A stretch of DNA of 19,878 bases. Source: an uncultured Campylobacter sp. GTDB lineage: Bacteria; Campylobacterota; Campylobacteria; Campylobacterales; Campylobacteraceae. Below the pieces are notes generated by a model. It had not been told where the DNA came from. It saw only the letters and a program-made list of their open reading frames with translations, and ran no database searches. The DNA is taken from contig CALCKS010000003.1 of NCBI GenBank assembly GCA_937965895.1, positions 1-19,878 of the forward strand, in the 5' to 3' direction. The translations under genes and the position numbers were made by a program. Of the stretch, positions 8,026 to 15,292 are shown one piece after another. The first letter of the stretch is position 1. Each line of letters starts with the position of its first letter.

Positions 8026-9210
8026 CTATACTAGCAATTCTTTGGCTTTTGTAAAATCTTCGTGATCGTAGTTATTTCTTAGCATTTTTAAGTTATCGTT
8101 ATTTATTTTATTTCGTTTTGCTATCTCTTCAAATTTACCTCTTGCCATTAGCATATCTGCGATAATCTCTTTAAACTCGCCGTCATTTATATCAAATTTT
8201 GATTTTATCTCGTAAAAAAGCTGGACTGAGGGCAGGCTTTGAAAATCCACAAAATTTAAAGCATGGTTTTGTTTTGAGTAAATTATAGGTGTTGGTGTTA
8301 TATCAAATGCAGGGGATAAATTCCAGCTTTTTGTTTTTTCATCATATAGCACACCGTGATTTCTTAGGTGATCGTCCGTGTTGCCAAATAAGCCATTAAA
8401 AACCATACGTCGAAAAAGTTCTTTTTTGTTTTTACTATCAAGTACGCTAGCTAGATCGCAGTAACTCTTATCGTTGTTTTCATCGCCATCTCTAACCCCA
8501 AGCAAGGTCATAGCCGATTTATAGGGTATTCTCTTATCGCCGTTTCTGTCAAATCTCTTTACAAGCAAAGACGTACCTTTTGCCGTCTCAAAAAGCTCGC
8601 TTTGACATACGTTGATTTTAGCAATATTAGCAACATCTAGCATAATCTTTTCACTACGAGAAATTTGCCTATATTCATCCTTTATGGACGGAAATTTGAC
8701 TATGTAAAGCTCATTGTCTTTTAATACGCTTGTCTTTGGTCTAGCGCCGCCCAAGCTTCCGCTAGGTGCGAGTAAATTTTTAATATCACTTTCAAGGCTT
8801 TCACCACGTTCAATTCTTTGTGATGATATGCAAAGCTCGCTAGTGTGAGTTAGCTTTGGTATATCATTTATAGCAGATACAAATTCGCACTCTTTTTCTA
8901 TTCTAAGTGAGCCTATACGAAAATAATCGCTTACCCCCAGCATATACTCGCTTTTTGTTAGTTCACTATTTGCTTTTCTTTTTTGTATTAACTGTCCCCA
9001 TCTATCTGGGCTTATATCGCAAAACGCACCCCATAGATTTTTGGATACAAACTGGGAGCTTTGCAGTGGTAAATTTGGGTCTATCTCAAAGCCGTTTTTT
9101 AGCCACTCCCCATTATACTCAAAATAGTACATTTCGTTTCTACCCACGGCATATACTTCTAAAAATCCGACAAAATCGTCGTTGTTATAAATTTTTAAAG
9201 TATTATTCAT
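8026..9210 (-). CDS. hipA: HipA-family serine/threonine kinase toxin
   Basis: A 394-residue HipA-type protein kinase. HipA of E. coli phosphorylates glutamyl-tRNA synthetase and induces dormancy, held in check by the DNA-binding antitoxin HipB. The regulatory loop SGSLGGARPK (150-159), the ATP-contacting lysine in YIVKF (172), LLVKRFDR (216-222), the catalytic loop GNTDDHLRNH (276-285) and the metal-binding LSPAFD (298-303) are all present, so the kinase looks intact. The N-terminal subdomain (about 1-100) is also present. The length is a little under the ~440 of E. coli HipA. No hipB is found upstream, and none is recognisable downstream. The phosphorylation target is unknown. Confidence 0.92.
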   Translation of the reverse strand: MNNTLKIYNNDDFVGFLEVYAVGRNEMYYFEYNGEWLKNGFEIDPNLPLQSSQFVSKNLWGAFCDISPDRWGQLIQKRKANSELTKSEYMLGVSDYFRIGSLRIEKECEFVSAINDIPKLTHTSELCISSQRIERGESLESDIKNLLAPSGSLGGARPKTSVLKDNELYIVKFPSIKDEYRQISRSEKIMLDVANIAKINVCQSELFETAKGTSLLVKRFDRNGDKRIPYKSAMTLLGVRDGDENNDKSYCDLASVLDSKNKKELFRRMVFNGLFGNTDDHLRNHGVLYDEKTKSWNLSPAFDITPTPIIYSKQNHALNFVDFQSLPSVQLFYEIKSKFDINDGEFKEIIADMLMARGKFEEIAKRNKINNDNLKMLRNNYDHEDFTKAKELLV

Positions 9211-9255
9211 AAAAATGCCTTGAGGTGGTTGTACGTTGCTAAATTTATTATGGTA

Positions 9256-9264
9256 ATTGTAGCA
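9256..9264 (-). promoter_or_regulatory. Extended -10 for hipA
   Basis: Read on the minus strand, TGCTACAAT gives an extended -10 (TGnTACAAT) about 46 bases upstream of the hipA start. It lies back to back with the promoter of the gene at 9380, so the two units diverge from a 169-base region. Confidence 0.45.
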
Positions 9265-9310
9265 TATTTAGTATTTAAAGTTATTTCATTATTTTTTCTG
9301 CTCTCTAATG

Positions 9311-9338
9311 TTGACAGATTCTCAAAAAATTGTATAAT
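9311..9338 (+). promoter_or_regulatory. Near-consensus sigma-70 promoter for the PLD-ATPase unit
   Basis: TTGACA (9311-9316) and TATAAT (9333-9338) match both consensus hexamers exactly with a 16-base spacer. Exact -35 boxes are unusual in Campylobacter. AAAGGA at 9367-9372 serves the ATG at 9380. No clear operator palindrome overlaps the hexamers. Confidence 0.8.
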
Positions 9339-9379
9339 GTCCAAAAATTAATCTATATTTATAGACAAAGGAAAAAACT

Positions 9380-11404
9380 ATGCATTTTGATCAAAATTTG
9401 TTTGGAAAGCCTAGCGGCGAAAAACTATGTTGTTTCAAAAACGAGCTGATAGGCGTTAATTACTTGTCCACCGAAGAGCTTTTTGGCGGTTATGATACGA
9501 TAAAAGCGATAACTTTTTCATATGATCTAAAATTTATCGATAAACTGCTTGAAAATTTTGCAAATGCAAAGGTGATAATTGGGGGAGCCTTCTTTACCCA
9601 AAAAGATATAAATATGCAAAAGCTTCTTGCCGCAGCGCTTGCGGATGTAGAGATTGCAGCTAAAGAGGTTGGTAAATTTGAAAAATTATTAGAGATGATG
9701 AGGGAGCAAAGACTTGAATTTCGCGTACCGCTTGCATGTATCGATCACCGCAAAATTTATATACTAAGTAACTCCAAAAATGGCGCTACGCGCGCAATAA
9801 GCTCATCTGCAAACATGAGTGCAAGAGCTTGGGATGGCAATCAAATAGAGAATTACTCGTATGACGATACGCCGTTTTGCTTTGACGAGTATAGTAAAAG
9901 ATTTGACACGTTTTATTCATGCTGTAAACCACTTCCTCTTGAGGTGATCGCTACAAAGCATACCGATAATCCATTTGAATCAAACGCAATCATAAAAGAG
10001 ATCAAAGAGAAGAACGAAGTCATAGTTTTAGAGCGCATGCATGAAGACATAGAGCCCGATAGCGTTAGATACGCGATAGATTATGAAAAAATAAAAGGCA
10101 AATATGATGTTTTGGTGGGTGATGTAAATTTAAAAAATAAGCACGGGCTTTTTGAAATTTCACCTAAAACTCTTAAAAAATTTGAGTTAAATTTAAATAA
10201 AGAGAGCTTAAAGGCTAAAAATCTAAATCCGCAGGCAGACTACCCACGTTTGAAATTTGATTACGAGAATTTGCGAGCATTTATAGATGACGAAGAGCTA
10301 AATTTAGAACCGAGCTCGGATGAAGTTAGGCGAGATATAAATGAGCTTTTAGCGCTTCTTGAAAATTTTAATGATTTTGTTGGGGATCAAGAAAAGATAA
10401 AACATACCCATTTTAAGCTTTTAAATGCGGTGTTTGCCTCGCCTTTTCACGCTAAAATCCGTTGTACTGCCCATCTTAAAAACATAAGTACAACGAGCCT
10501 GCCGATGTTTTTACTAGCTGTTTCAAGCACTGCAAACTGCGGGAAGACCTTTGTTATCACAGCTATTTTAAAGATGATGAGCGGAAAAAGGCTTGTAAAT
10601 TTAAACACTAAAAGCTGCAAAAGTACGTTTATAAAAGACATACAAGCAGGATATAGTTCCCTACCTGTGTTTATAGACGAAATTGACAACGCCTATATTG
10701 GGTTTTCAAAAGGCACTATTAAAAACTCGGAAGAATGTGAGACAAATCAATTACAAGATCAACCGATGATAGTTTTTGCTTCGAATGATGCGCTTGACCC
10801 TGATGAGACGCTTAGAAAGCGTATGATATTTTTAAGATTTGAAGGAGCGTTGCCAAGCGATATCGATCAAAATGCATATAAGGGCAGGGGCAACGCAATC
10901 ATCAGTCGTCTAAGTAACGCACTTTATAGGGAGTATTTGCACAGAATACTACCTAAAATTTCAGATCTACTAGACACGATGATACAAGGTGGTTTAGAAG
11001 ATACCTGGTACCCTGATGTGATGTTGATTTCGTCAAAAGTATTGCTTGAAATTTTAGACGACTTTGGATATGCTAGGCCTAGTTATATGAGGCCGCTTAG
11101 TTTTAATGCTGATTATTCGGTTAATGCTGGTTTTATAGCACAAGATTCGCTTAATGAGATCGCCGAATTTTACAAACATAATAAAAGTGCGTTTAAGATA
11201 TATAAAAAACAGGTAACGATAGAGTTGGGTACGGATAGCGACAGTAAAAATAAGTGTAAAAATTGGGCAAATACTCTGCCCGCTGAGATGAAAGCTAAAA
11301 TTCTAAGCACAAAAGATAAAAATCAGCTGATCTTAGACAGAGCAGAGCTGGAAAAACGACTGGGTATAAAATTTGGAGGCTTTGGTTTTTTTACTTGGAG
11401 TTAG
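9380..11404 (+). CDS. PLD-like nuclease fused to a P-loop (AAA+-like) ATPase
   Basis: A 674-residue two-domain protein. The N-terminal ~180 residues look like a phospholipase-D-superfamily nuclease with a single HxK (H123, K125) followed by SSSANMS (141-147), equivalent to the G-S-x-N part of the motif; the usual Asp after HxK is replaced (S130/N131). A linker of about 190 residues is unrecognised. The second domain has a variant Walker A, S383-T-A-N-C-G-K-T390 (Ser for the first Gly), Walker B VFIDEID (430-436), a sensor-1-like FASND (466-470) and LRKRM (478-482), which may hold the arginine finger. One PLD motif suggests a dimeric nuclease. The next gene starts 2 bases after the stop, so the two form an operon. 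I infer a DNA-processing or defence role; the exact family is unknown to me. Confidence 0.7.
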   Translation: MHFDQNLFGKPSGEKLCCFKNELIGVNYLSTEELFGGYDTIKAITFSYDLKFIDKLLENFANAKVIIGGAFFTQKDINMQKLLAAALADVEIAAKEVGKFEKLLEMMREQRLEFRVPLACIDHRKIYILSNSKNGATRAISSSANMSARAWDGNQIENYSYDDTPFCFDEYSKRFDTFYSCCKPLPLEVIATKHTDNPFESNAIIKEIKEKNEVIVLERMHEDIEPDSVRYAIDYEKIKGKYDVLVGDVNLKNKHGLFEISPKTLKKFELNLNKESLKAKNLNPQADYPRLKFDYENLRAFIDDEELNLEPSSDEVRRDINELLALLENFNDFVGDQEKIKHTHFKLLNAVFASPFHAKIRCTAHLKNISTTSLPMFLLAVSSTANCGKTFVITAILKMMSGKRLVNLNTKSCKSTFIKDIQAGYSSLPVFIDEIDNAYIGFSKGTIKNSEECETNQLQDQPMIVFASNDALDPDETLRKRMIFLRFEGALPSDIDQNAYKGRGNAIISRLSNALYREYLHRILPKISDLLDTMIQGGLEDTWYPDVMLISSKVLLEILDDFGYARPSYMRPLSFNADYSVNAGFIAQDSLNEIAEFYKHNKSAFKIYKKQVTIELGTDSDSKNKCKNWANTLPAEMKAKILSTKDKNQLILDRAELEKRLGIKFGGFGFFTWS

Positions 11405-11406
11405 TG

Positions 11407-11976
11407 ATGAAAATTTACATTTATGCTAAGCAAAATGATGATATAAGAGGGCTTAAAAGCGTCTTGCGGTATTTAAATGAAACGGGCGAGATAGCGATCA
11501 TAAGTGAAAGTACGCGCTCTTTTAACGAATACCAACATTTAAAAAAAAGCTTGAAAAGGAGCGATATTCTCGTAGTTTGGGGTATTTTTAGCCTTGCATT
11601 ATCGCAAAGTTTAGTTGCTAGTGAGCTAAAATTTTTCATAGACAATAAAATTTTACTATTTATATACGACCTTACTTCAACTTATAAAGATGGTGCCAAC
11701 ACTGCCGTAAATATGGCAGTGTTGCAAACTTTGTATACACTAGCAAAAAATGAAAAGATTTCTCTATCGGCACTAGATAAAAATTATAGCGTTGGACGAA
11801 ATAAACTCACTTTCCCGCAAAACTGGTCTGAGCTTTATGAAAAATGGCAAAACAAAGAGATAACGTCAAAAGAATTTATAAGCGCATCGGGACTTAAAAA
11901 AGCAACGTTTTATAACATGCTTTGCGAATACGAAAACCTACTGCAAGAACAAGTCAAATATCAAAAACTGGCGTAA
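11407..11976 (+). CDS. Serine-recombinase-fold protein lacking catalytic residues, with C-terminal HTH
   Basis: A 189-residue protein. The N-terminal ~95 residues follow the resolvase fold pattern: an opening strand MKIYIYAKQ, ILVVWGIFSLALSQS (54-68) where resolvases have VVWxLDRLxRS, and ELKFFIDNKILLFIYDL (73-89). The catalytic Ser is N10, the first Arg is K8, and the D-R...R of the LDRLxR motif is replaced by F61, S62 and L65, so recombination activity is very unlikely. The C-terminus (NWSELYEKWQNKEITSKEFI then GLKKATFYNML, about 139-172) matches the HTH found after resolvase domains, so DNA binding is likely. I chose ATG 11407 (GGAG at 11397-11400, 6 bases before) over a TTG at 11395. It probably works with the PLD-ATPase as a targeting or regulatory subunit (inferred). 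Confidence 0.7.
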   Translation: MKIYIYAKQNDDIRGLKSVLRYLNETGEIAIISESTRSFNEYQHLKKSLKRSDILVVWGIFSLALSQSLVASELKFFIDNKILLFIYDLTSTYKDGANTAVNMAVLQTLYTLAKNEKISLSALDKNYSVGRNKLTFPQNWSELYEKWQNKEITSKEFISASGLKKATFYNMLCEYENLLQEQVKYQKLA

Positions 11977-12019
11977 AAACTAAAAATAATAAATGTATTA
12001 AAATTCGGCCAGCAACCCC

Positions 12020-12358
12020 TTATAAACAATGACCTTTCAGTAAAAAACAAAGCAACGGCATAACAACGCCTATGGTTATAAAACCAAATGCAAAACTAAA
12101 AAATAATTTGATGTGGAGCGGAATATGTCTTTCGCTGAGATGTAATAGCGCATAAGCCGACAAAGAGCATATGATCACGCCGCCGGTAGCTTGAGCCGTA
12201 TCCATCGCGTCAGTAAAAAAATATGCAAGCATAAAGCAAAGAGTACAAAAAGCTCCGGCTAAAAACAAAACAAAAGCTATTTGTATATCCAGCGGCTGAT
12301 TTTTAAAAGTAATAAAATAATTTTTAATTAGTCTATGTAGCAAGTTATTTAACTCCAT
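12020..12358 (-). CDS. Small membrane protein, three predicted transmembrane helices
   Basis: A 112-residue protein from ATG 12358; an alternative ATG at 12394 would add 12 residues but overlaps an AT-rich -10-like stretch. Hydrophobic segments are about residues 26-50 (IAFVLFLAGAFCTLCFML), 58-75 (GGVIICSLSAYALL) and 83-105 (FFSFAFGFITIGVVMPLL). The N-terminus has a short amphipathic basic stretch (LLHRLIKNYFITF). I do not recognise the family. It is encoded opposite to both neighbours and shows no operon partner. Its role in the inner membrane is unknown. Confidence 0.6.
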   Translation of the reverse strand: MELNNLLHRLIKNYFITFKNQPLDIQIAFVLFLAGAFCTLCFMLAYFFTDAMDTAQATGGVIICSLSAYALLHLSERHIPLHIKLFFSFAFGFITIGVVMPLLCFLLKGHCL

Positions 12359-12430
12359 ATTAATCTTATCAACAATATTTTTATATAATAACATATCTCA
12401 AAAAAATACAACATTAAAACTCAAGAATAA

Positions 12431-12660
12431 ATCAAAGTAGGGCTTAGATATAATAACGGTAAAGATACGAAAGAATTCTATCAAATTCTACTAAAACCGA
12501 TAAAAGAAAATCCGCTTTAGTTGCGTTTAGCCTAAATTTATTGAACAAGCAACAAAACAAATCGCCGTACGCTAACCCTGCGCATTATGTACCCCCTTAC
12601 GCTAAATTAAATCCACATTTTAACCCATTTTTGATAGACTACTACAAAAAGTACGAGTAA
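12431..12660 (+). pseudogene. Frameshifted C-terminal remnant upstream of fic
   Basis: Two overlapping frames each read like protein: 12431-12520 (VGLRYNNGKDTKEFYQILLK...) ending at TAG, and a second frame from about 12500 to TAA 12658-12660 (SPYANPAHYVPPYAKLN... ending LIDYYKKYE). Joining them needs a single-base shift around 12505-12517. No start codon or N-terminal part is visible, so this is the end of a decayed gene. Its stop lies 4 bases before the fic start, so the two were probably once an operon. Family not recognised. Confidence 0.45.
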
Positions 12661-12664
12661 GGAC

Positions 12665-13747
12665 ATGACCCAAAAAAGAGAATTTATACCCAAAGAGCTT
12701 CCACTGAATTTTAAGCCTACCGAGCAAATTTATAAAGCACTCAATAGAGCCTCAAGAAAACTAGGCGAACTAAACGGCTTTATAAAAACCATTCCAAACC
12801 ATGATATTTTGATAAATTCTCTAGTATTGCAAGAGGCAAAAGATTCAAGTGCGATCGAAAACATTATCGCGACGCACGATGAGCTATTTTTAGCGCAAAT
12901 AGACGAAACCAAAATCGCACAAAGCGCAAAAGAGGTTATGAACTACGAAATAGCCTTAAAAAAGGGCTATTTGCTTATAAAAAAAGATAATCTATTCTTA
13001 ACTCGTCATATACTATAGATTCAAAAACGATTGCAGCGCAGTAATGCAGGCTTTCGCACCCAAAGCGGAACTATGCTTAAAAATCCCGCCACAGGCGAGA
13101 TAAAACATATACCGCCGCAACACATAGATGACATAAATAAATTAATGGTAAATTTAGAAAAGTATATGAACGATGACTTGGACGAACTTGATCCATTAAT
13201 TAGACTAGCGGTGATCCACTATCAGTTTGAAACCATACATCCGTTTTATGACGGAAACGGTAGAACCGGACGCATCATAAACGTCTTGTATCTAACGCAC
13301 AAAAAGCTTCTTGATTTGCCGATTTTATATCTAAGTGCTTATATCATAAAAAACAAATCCAGATACTACGAACTTTTAGAAAATGTAAGCAAAAATGGCG
13401 AGTGGAGTGAGTGGAGAGAGTATATGCTAAACGGCATAGAGCGTACCGCTGAGGCGTCCGTCACGCTCATAAAAGAGATAGACGATGCTATAAGAGAATT
13501 TAGCGAGCTCTTGCAGGCAAAAGAGCGGGGGATATACAGCAAAGACTTTGTGGAGTTACTTTTTTCATACCCGTATACTAAAACAGAATCGGTGGAGAAA
13601 AAATTAAATATCTCTAGACAAACAGCTTCTAAATATCTTAAAATTTGCGAAAAATTAGGAGCATTTAGGTGCGTAAAGCTCGGTCGTATAAATTACTTTG
13701 TAAATTTAAGACTATTTGAAATTCTAAAGCGAGGCTTAATTTTATAG
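12665..13747 (+). pseudogene. fic: Fic-family AMP-transferase interrupted by one in-frame TAG
   Basis: One continuous 361-codon frame is broken only by TAG at codon 118 (13016-13018). Across the stop the protein reads naturally: LFLTRHIL, stop, then IQKRLQRSNAGFRTQSGT. The N-terminal part carries the inhibitory motif S-S-A-I-E65-N ((S/T)xxxE(G/N)), which marks a self-inhibited Fic. The second part has the flap region GTMLKNPATGE (about 135-145), the catalytic HPFYDGNGRTGR (192-203, H192) and a C-terminal winged HTH (VEKKLNISRQTASKYL). Fic enzymes transfer AMP to target hydroxyls. A downstream TTG at 13031 could restart translation and give a Fic domain without its inhibitory helix; a ribosome site for this is not evident. 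AAGGA lies only 1 base from the first ATG. Confidence 0.85.
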
Positions 13748-13759
13748 CTTGATAATGGC

Positions 13760-13880
13760 TGGCAACTTATAGAATTTGTTAATGTTTTTAACATATTGGC
13801 GATAACTTGTTAAAAATATTGAAAATTTTTAACATATAGGTGGCAATGCGTTAAAAATTTGAGAAGTTTTTAATGCATTT
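13760..13880. repeat. Imperfect tandem repeats forming AT-rich hairpins
   Basis: Three related units begin TGGC at 13760, 13797 and 13841 and each ends with TTTTTAA(C/T). Units 2 and 3 form hairpins: TGTTAAAAA (13808-13816)/TTTTTAACA (13826-13834), and TGCGTTAAAAA (13847-13857)/TTTTTAATGCA (13867-13877, one G-T pair), each with a 9-base loop. They lie between the convergent fic and mazF genes. They may act as terminators or as binding sites for an HTH protein. Confidence 0.6.
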
Positions 13881-13971
13881 TAATAAATTATACCACTCCA
13901 AAAAATAAAGATAAATTTTTGCCCTGCCTTTTATAAAATCATAGCGCGCATTAATCTTAAACATCCATATA

Positions 13972-14300
13972 TTAAATTCCCAAAAGTAGTCCAAGTTTTT
14001 CTTGAATTTCTCCTAACTCCTCTTGCGATATCTTTCCCTTATACTTAGCGTTTCTAGCCCGCCAGTCTAGGCTTTTTACGTGATCGGCTAGCGCAACGCC
14101 ATCTTTTTCACTGCTAATGGCAACCTCAAACGGATAGTTTTTTACTTTCGCGGTTAGCGGCACGCAGATAAGCAGACTCGTTTTTTCGTTGTAGGCTTTG
14201 GGCGTTAATACGGCGGCCGGACGGCATTTGGCTTGCTCATGTCCGGCTTGGGAATCAAGTCTATCCATATTACATCTGCGGCGTCTGGCGTATAGCTCAT
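13972..14300 (-). pseudogene. mazF: MazF/PemK-family mRNA interferase, frameshifted near the N-terminus
   Basis: MazF toxins cut mRNA at short sequence sites. The natural start is ATG 14300-14298, which overlaps the mazE stop as ATGA and opens MSYTPDAADVIWIDL, the typical MazF beginning. That frame then goes wrong; the rest of the protein (DSQAGHEQAKCRPAAVLTP..., to GLLLGI) continues in the neighbouring frame. One missing base near 14254-14258 (GACTTGATT where GACTTGGATT is expected) explains it. The remaining frame has an ATG at 14268, but a product from it would lack the first strand of the toxin fold. The body (LLICVPLTAK, VALADHVKSLDWRARN) is otherwise normal. A sequencing error in a GG pair is the main alternative. 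Confidence 0.85.
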
Positions 14301-14539
14301 ATTATTTCATTACCTATAGCAGCGCCGGTAATCGCTTCACTGTGTAGATTATCCGGTTTTATAGCTTTTAGCAGTTCGGTAAGCCTATCTTTTTTGTCGT
14401 CTATCGGCTCCATTACCGCTTTACCGTTTTCTACTTTGATCTCTAGCTTATTGCCGCAACCTATACCGAGTTCATGCAATATAGAATTTGGAATTCTTAG
14501 CCCCACGCTATTGCCCCATTTATTAAGCGCTACTTGCAT
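14297..14539 (-). CDS. mazE: MazE-family antitoxin (AbrB/SpoVT-type)
   Basis: An 80-residue antitoxin. MQVALNKWGNSVGLRIP followed by SILHELGI is the classic swapped-hairpin AbrB-like DNA-binding domain of MazE, and LEIKVENGKAVMEP completes it. The C-terminal ~30 residues (LLKAIKPDNLHSEAI) would wrap MazF. I chose ATG 14539 because AAAGGA precedes it at good spacing; an upstream in-frame ATG at 14563 would add 8 residues that cover this site. A -10 TATAAT lies at 14565-14570. The gene is translationally coupled to mazF by an ATGA overlap. MazE with MazF normally represses its own promoter. Confidence 0.9.
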   Translation of the reverse strand: MQVALNKWGNSVGLRIPNSILHELGIGCGNKLEIKVENGKAVMEPIDDKKDRLTELLKAIKPDNLHSEAITGAAIGNEII

Positions 14540-14625
14540 TTTTATTCCTTTTAATTTGCCCATGATTATACAGCGTATGTCTTAAAAGGTTTTAAAATTT
14601 TAATCGTCAATAGCTCTTGCACTGA

Positions 14626-14820
14626 AATAAAAACGAGCGGATATATTACTATACGGCGCAAGCTTGGAATTTAAAACGACATAATACGATAAAAATAAAG
14701 GATACTCTTGAGCAACCAACCAAGTATATGGATGGGGGGGGGATTAAGCGTGAGGGGTGGTGGGCAAAACAAGGAGTTCTGAGCCTTGTAGCGCAAAAAA
14801 TAAACCTATCTATGCCTTAA
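14626..14820 (+). other. Short open frame with a G9 tract, doubtful gene
   Basis: A frame without stop runs from 14626 to TAA 14818-14820 and contains nine consecutive Gs at 14734-14742. The only ATG is at 14728 (30-residue product beginning MDGGGIKREGWW), and no ribosome site is clear. Changing the tract by one base in either direction closes the frame soon after the tract. Poly-G tracts of this length are phase-variable switches in Campylobacter, but here the frame is too short and atypical to call a gene. Confidence 0.35.
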
Positions 14821-15068
14821 GGCCGTAGTGTAATCTAGCGCCTAATTTTACAAGCTTTGCCTTTTTCTTGGTTTTTATGCAATTACAAGCTTTTATTATG
14901 CAGTCTCTCCTTAAATCATCTAGTGACTAAAGGGCGTTGGATTTCTTGTTTTATTTATGGTTAAAATTTTTAGAAGCTCAGATACCAAAAATGTAGGAGA
15001 TTTGAAGACAAGATACTAAAATCGTATAATATATACCCCAAAAAGTCACACACGCTCTTGCTACTCTT
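14821..15068. other. Intergenic stretch, no gene seen
   Basis: There is no convincing frame on either strand. The 11-mer TTACAAGCTTT occurs twice, at 14848 and 14883. The segment is otherwise AT-rich and unremarkable. Confidence 0.4.
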
Positions 15069-15292
15069 TTAGTTCTCTTTGCCGCCTTTCCTATTTCTAA
15101 TATCGGCTTTAGTCTTTGGCTCTACTGACACATAGCCTGAATATTGTCTGTGCATAAAACCATTCGATTCCATAAATTTTTTATGTCTGCGTAAGGTTTT
15201 TTGGTATTTCCTTTACCAAACAGTTCCTCTAAGGTATTCGTTGATAAGTCAAAGTTAATGGCTTTCCGTGAATCTCTTTTATCGTTACTCAC
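15069..15292 (-). pseudogene. VapD-family endoribonuclease, frameshifted and shortened
   Basis: From GTG 15292-15290 the frame reads SRKAINFDLSTNTLEELF... KPYADIK, the N-terminal VapD pattern (FDLxT...AYxxIRKF). It then continues in another frame as KFMESNGFMHRQYSGYVS, which is the conserved middle of VapD-like RNases. The shift falls in an A run on the coding strand (T6 at 15177-15182), where one more base would restore the protein. After VEPKTKADI the sequence ends quickly (stop 15071-15069), so the usual C-terminal ~25 residues are also missing. The GTG overlaps the stop of the upstream gene as GTGA, showing an operon. VapD is a small ferredoxin-fold RNase related to Cas2. Confidence 0.75.

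Noticed and set aside
8907..9212. 101-codon plus-strand frame opposite hipA
   Set aside because: It lies wholly antisense to the well-supported HipA N-terminus.
11395..11406. TTG at 11395 as start of the resolvase-like gene
   Set aside because: It would sit inside the previous gene and over the GGAG site; ATG 11407 has the correct spacing.
13760..13880. CRISPR-like array
   Set aside because: The units are imperfect, contiguous and irregular in length, with no spacers and no cas genes.
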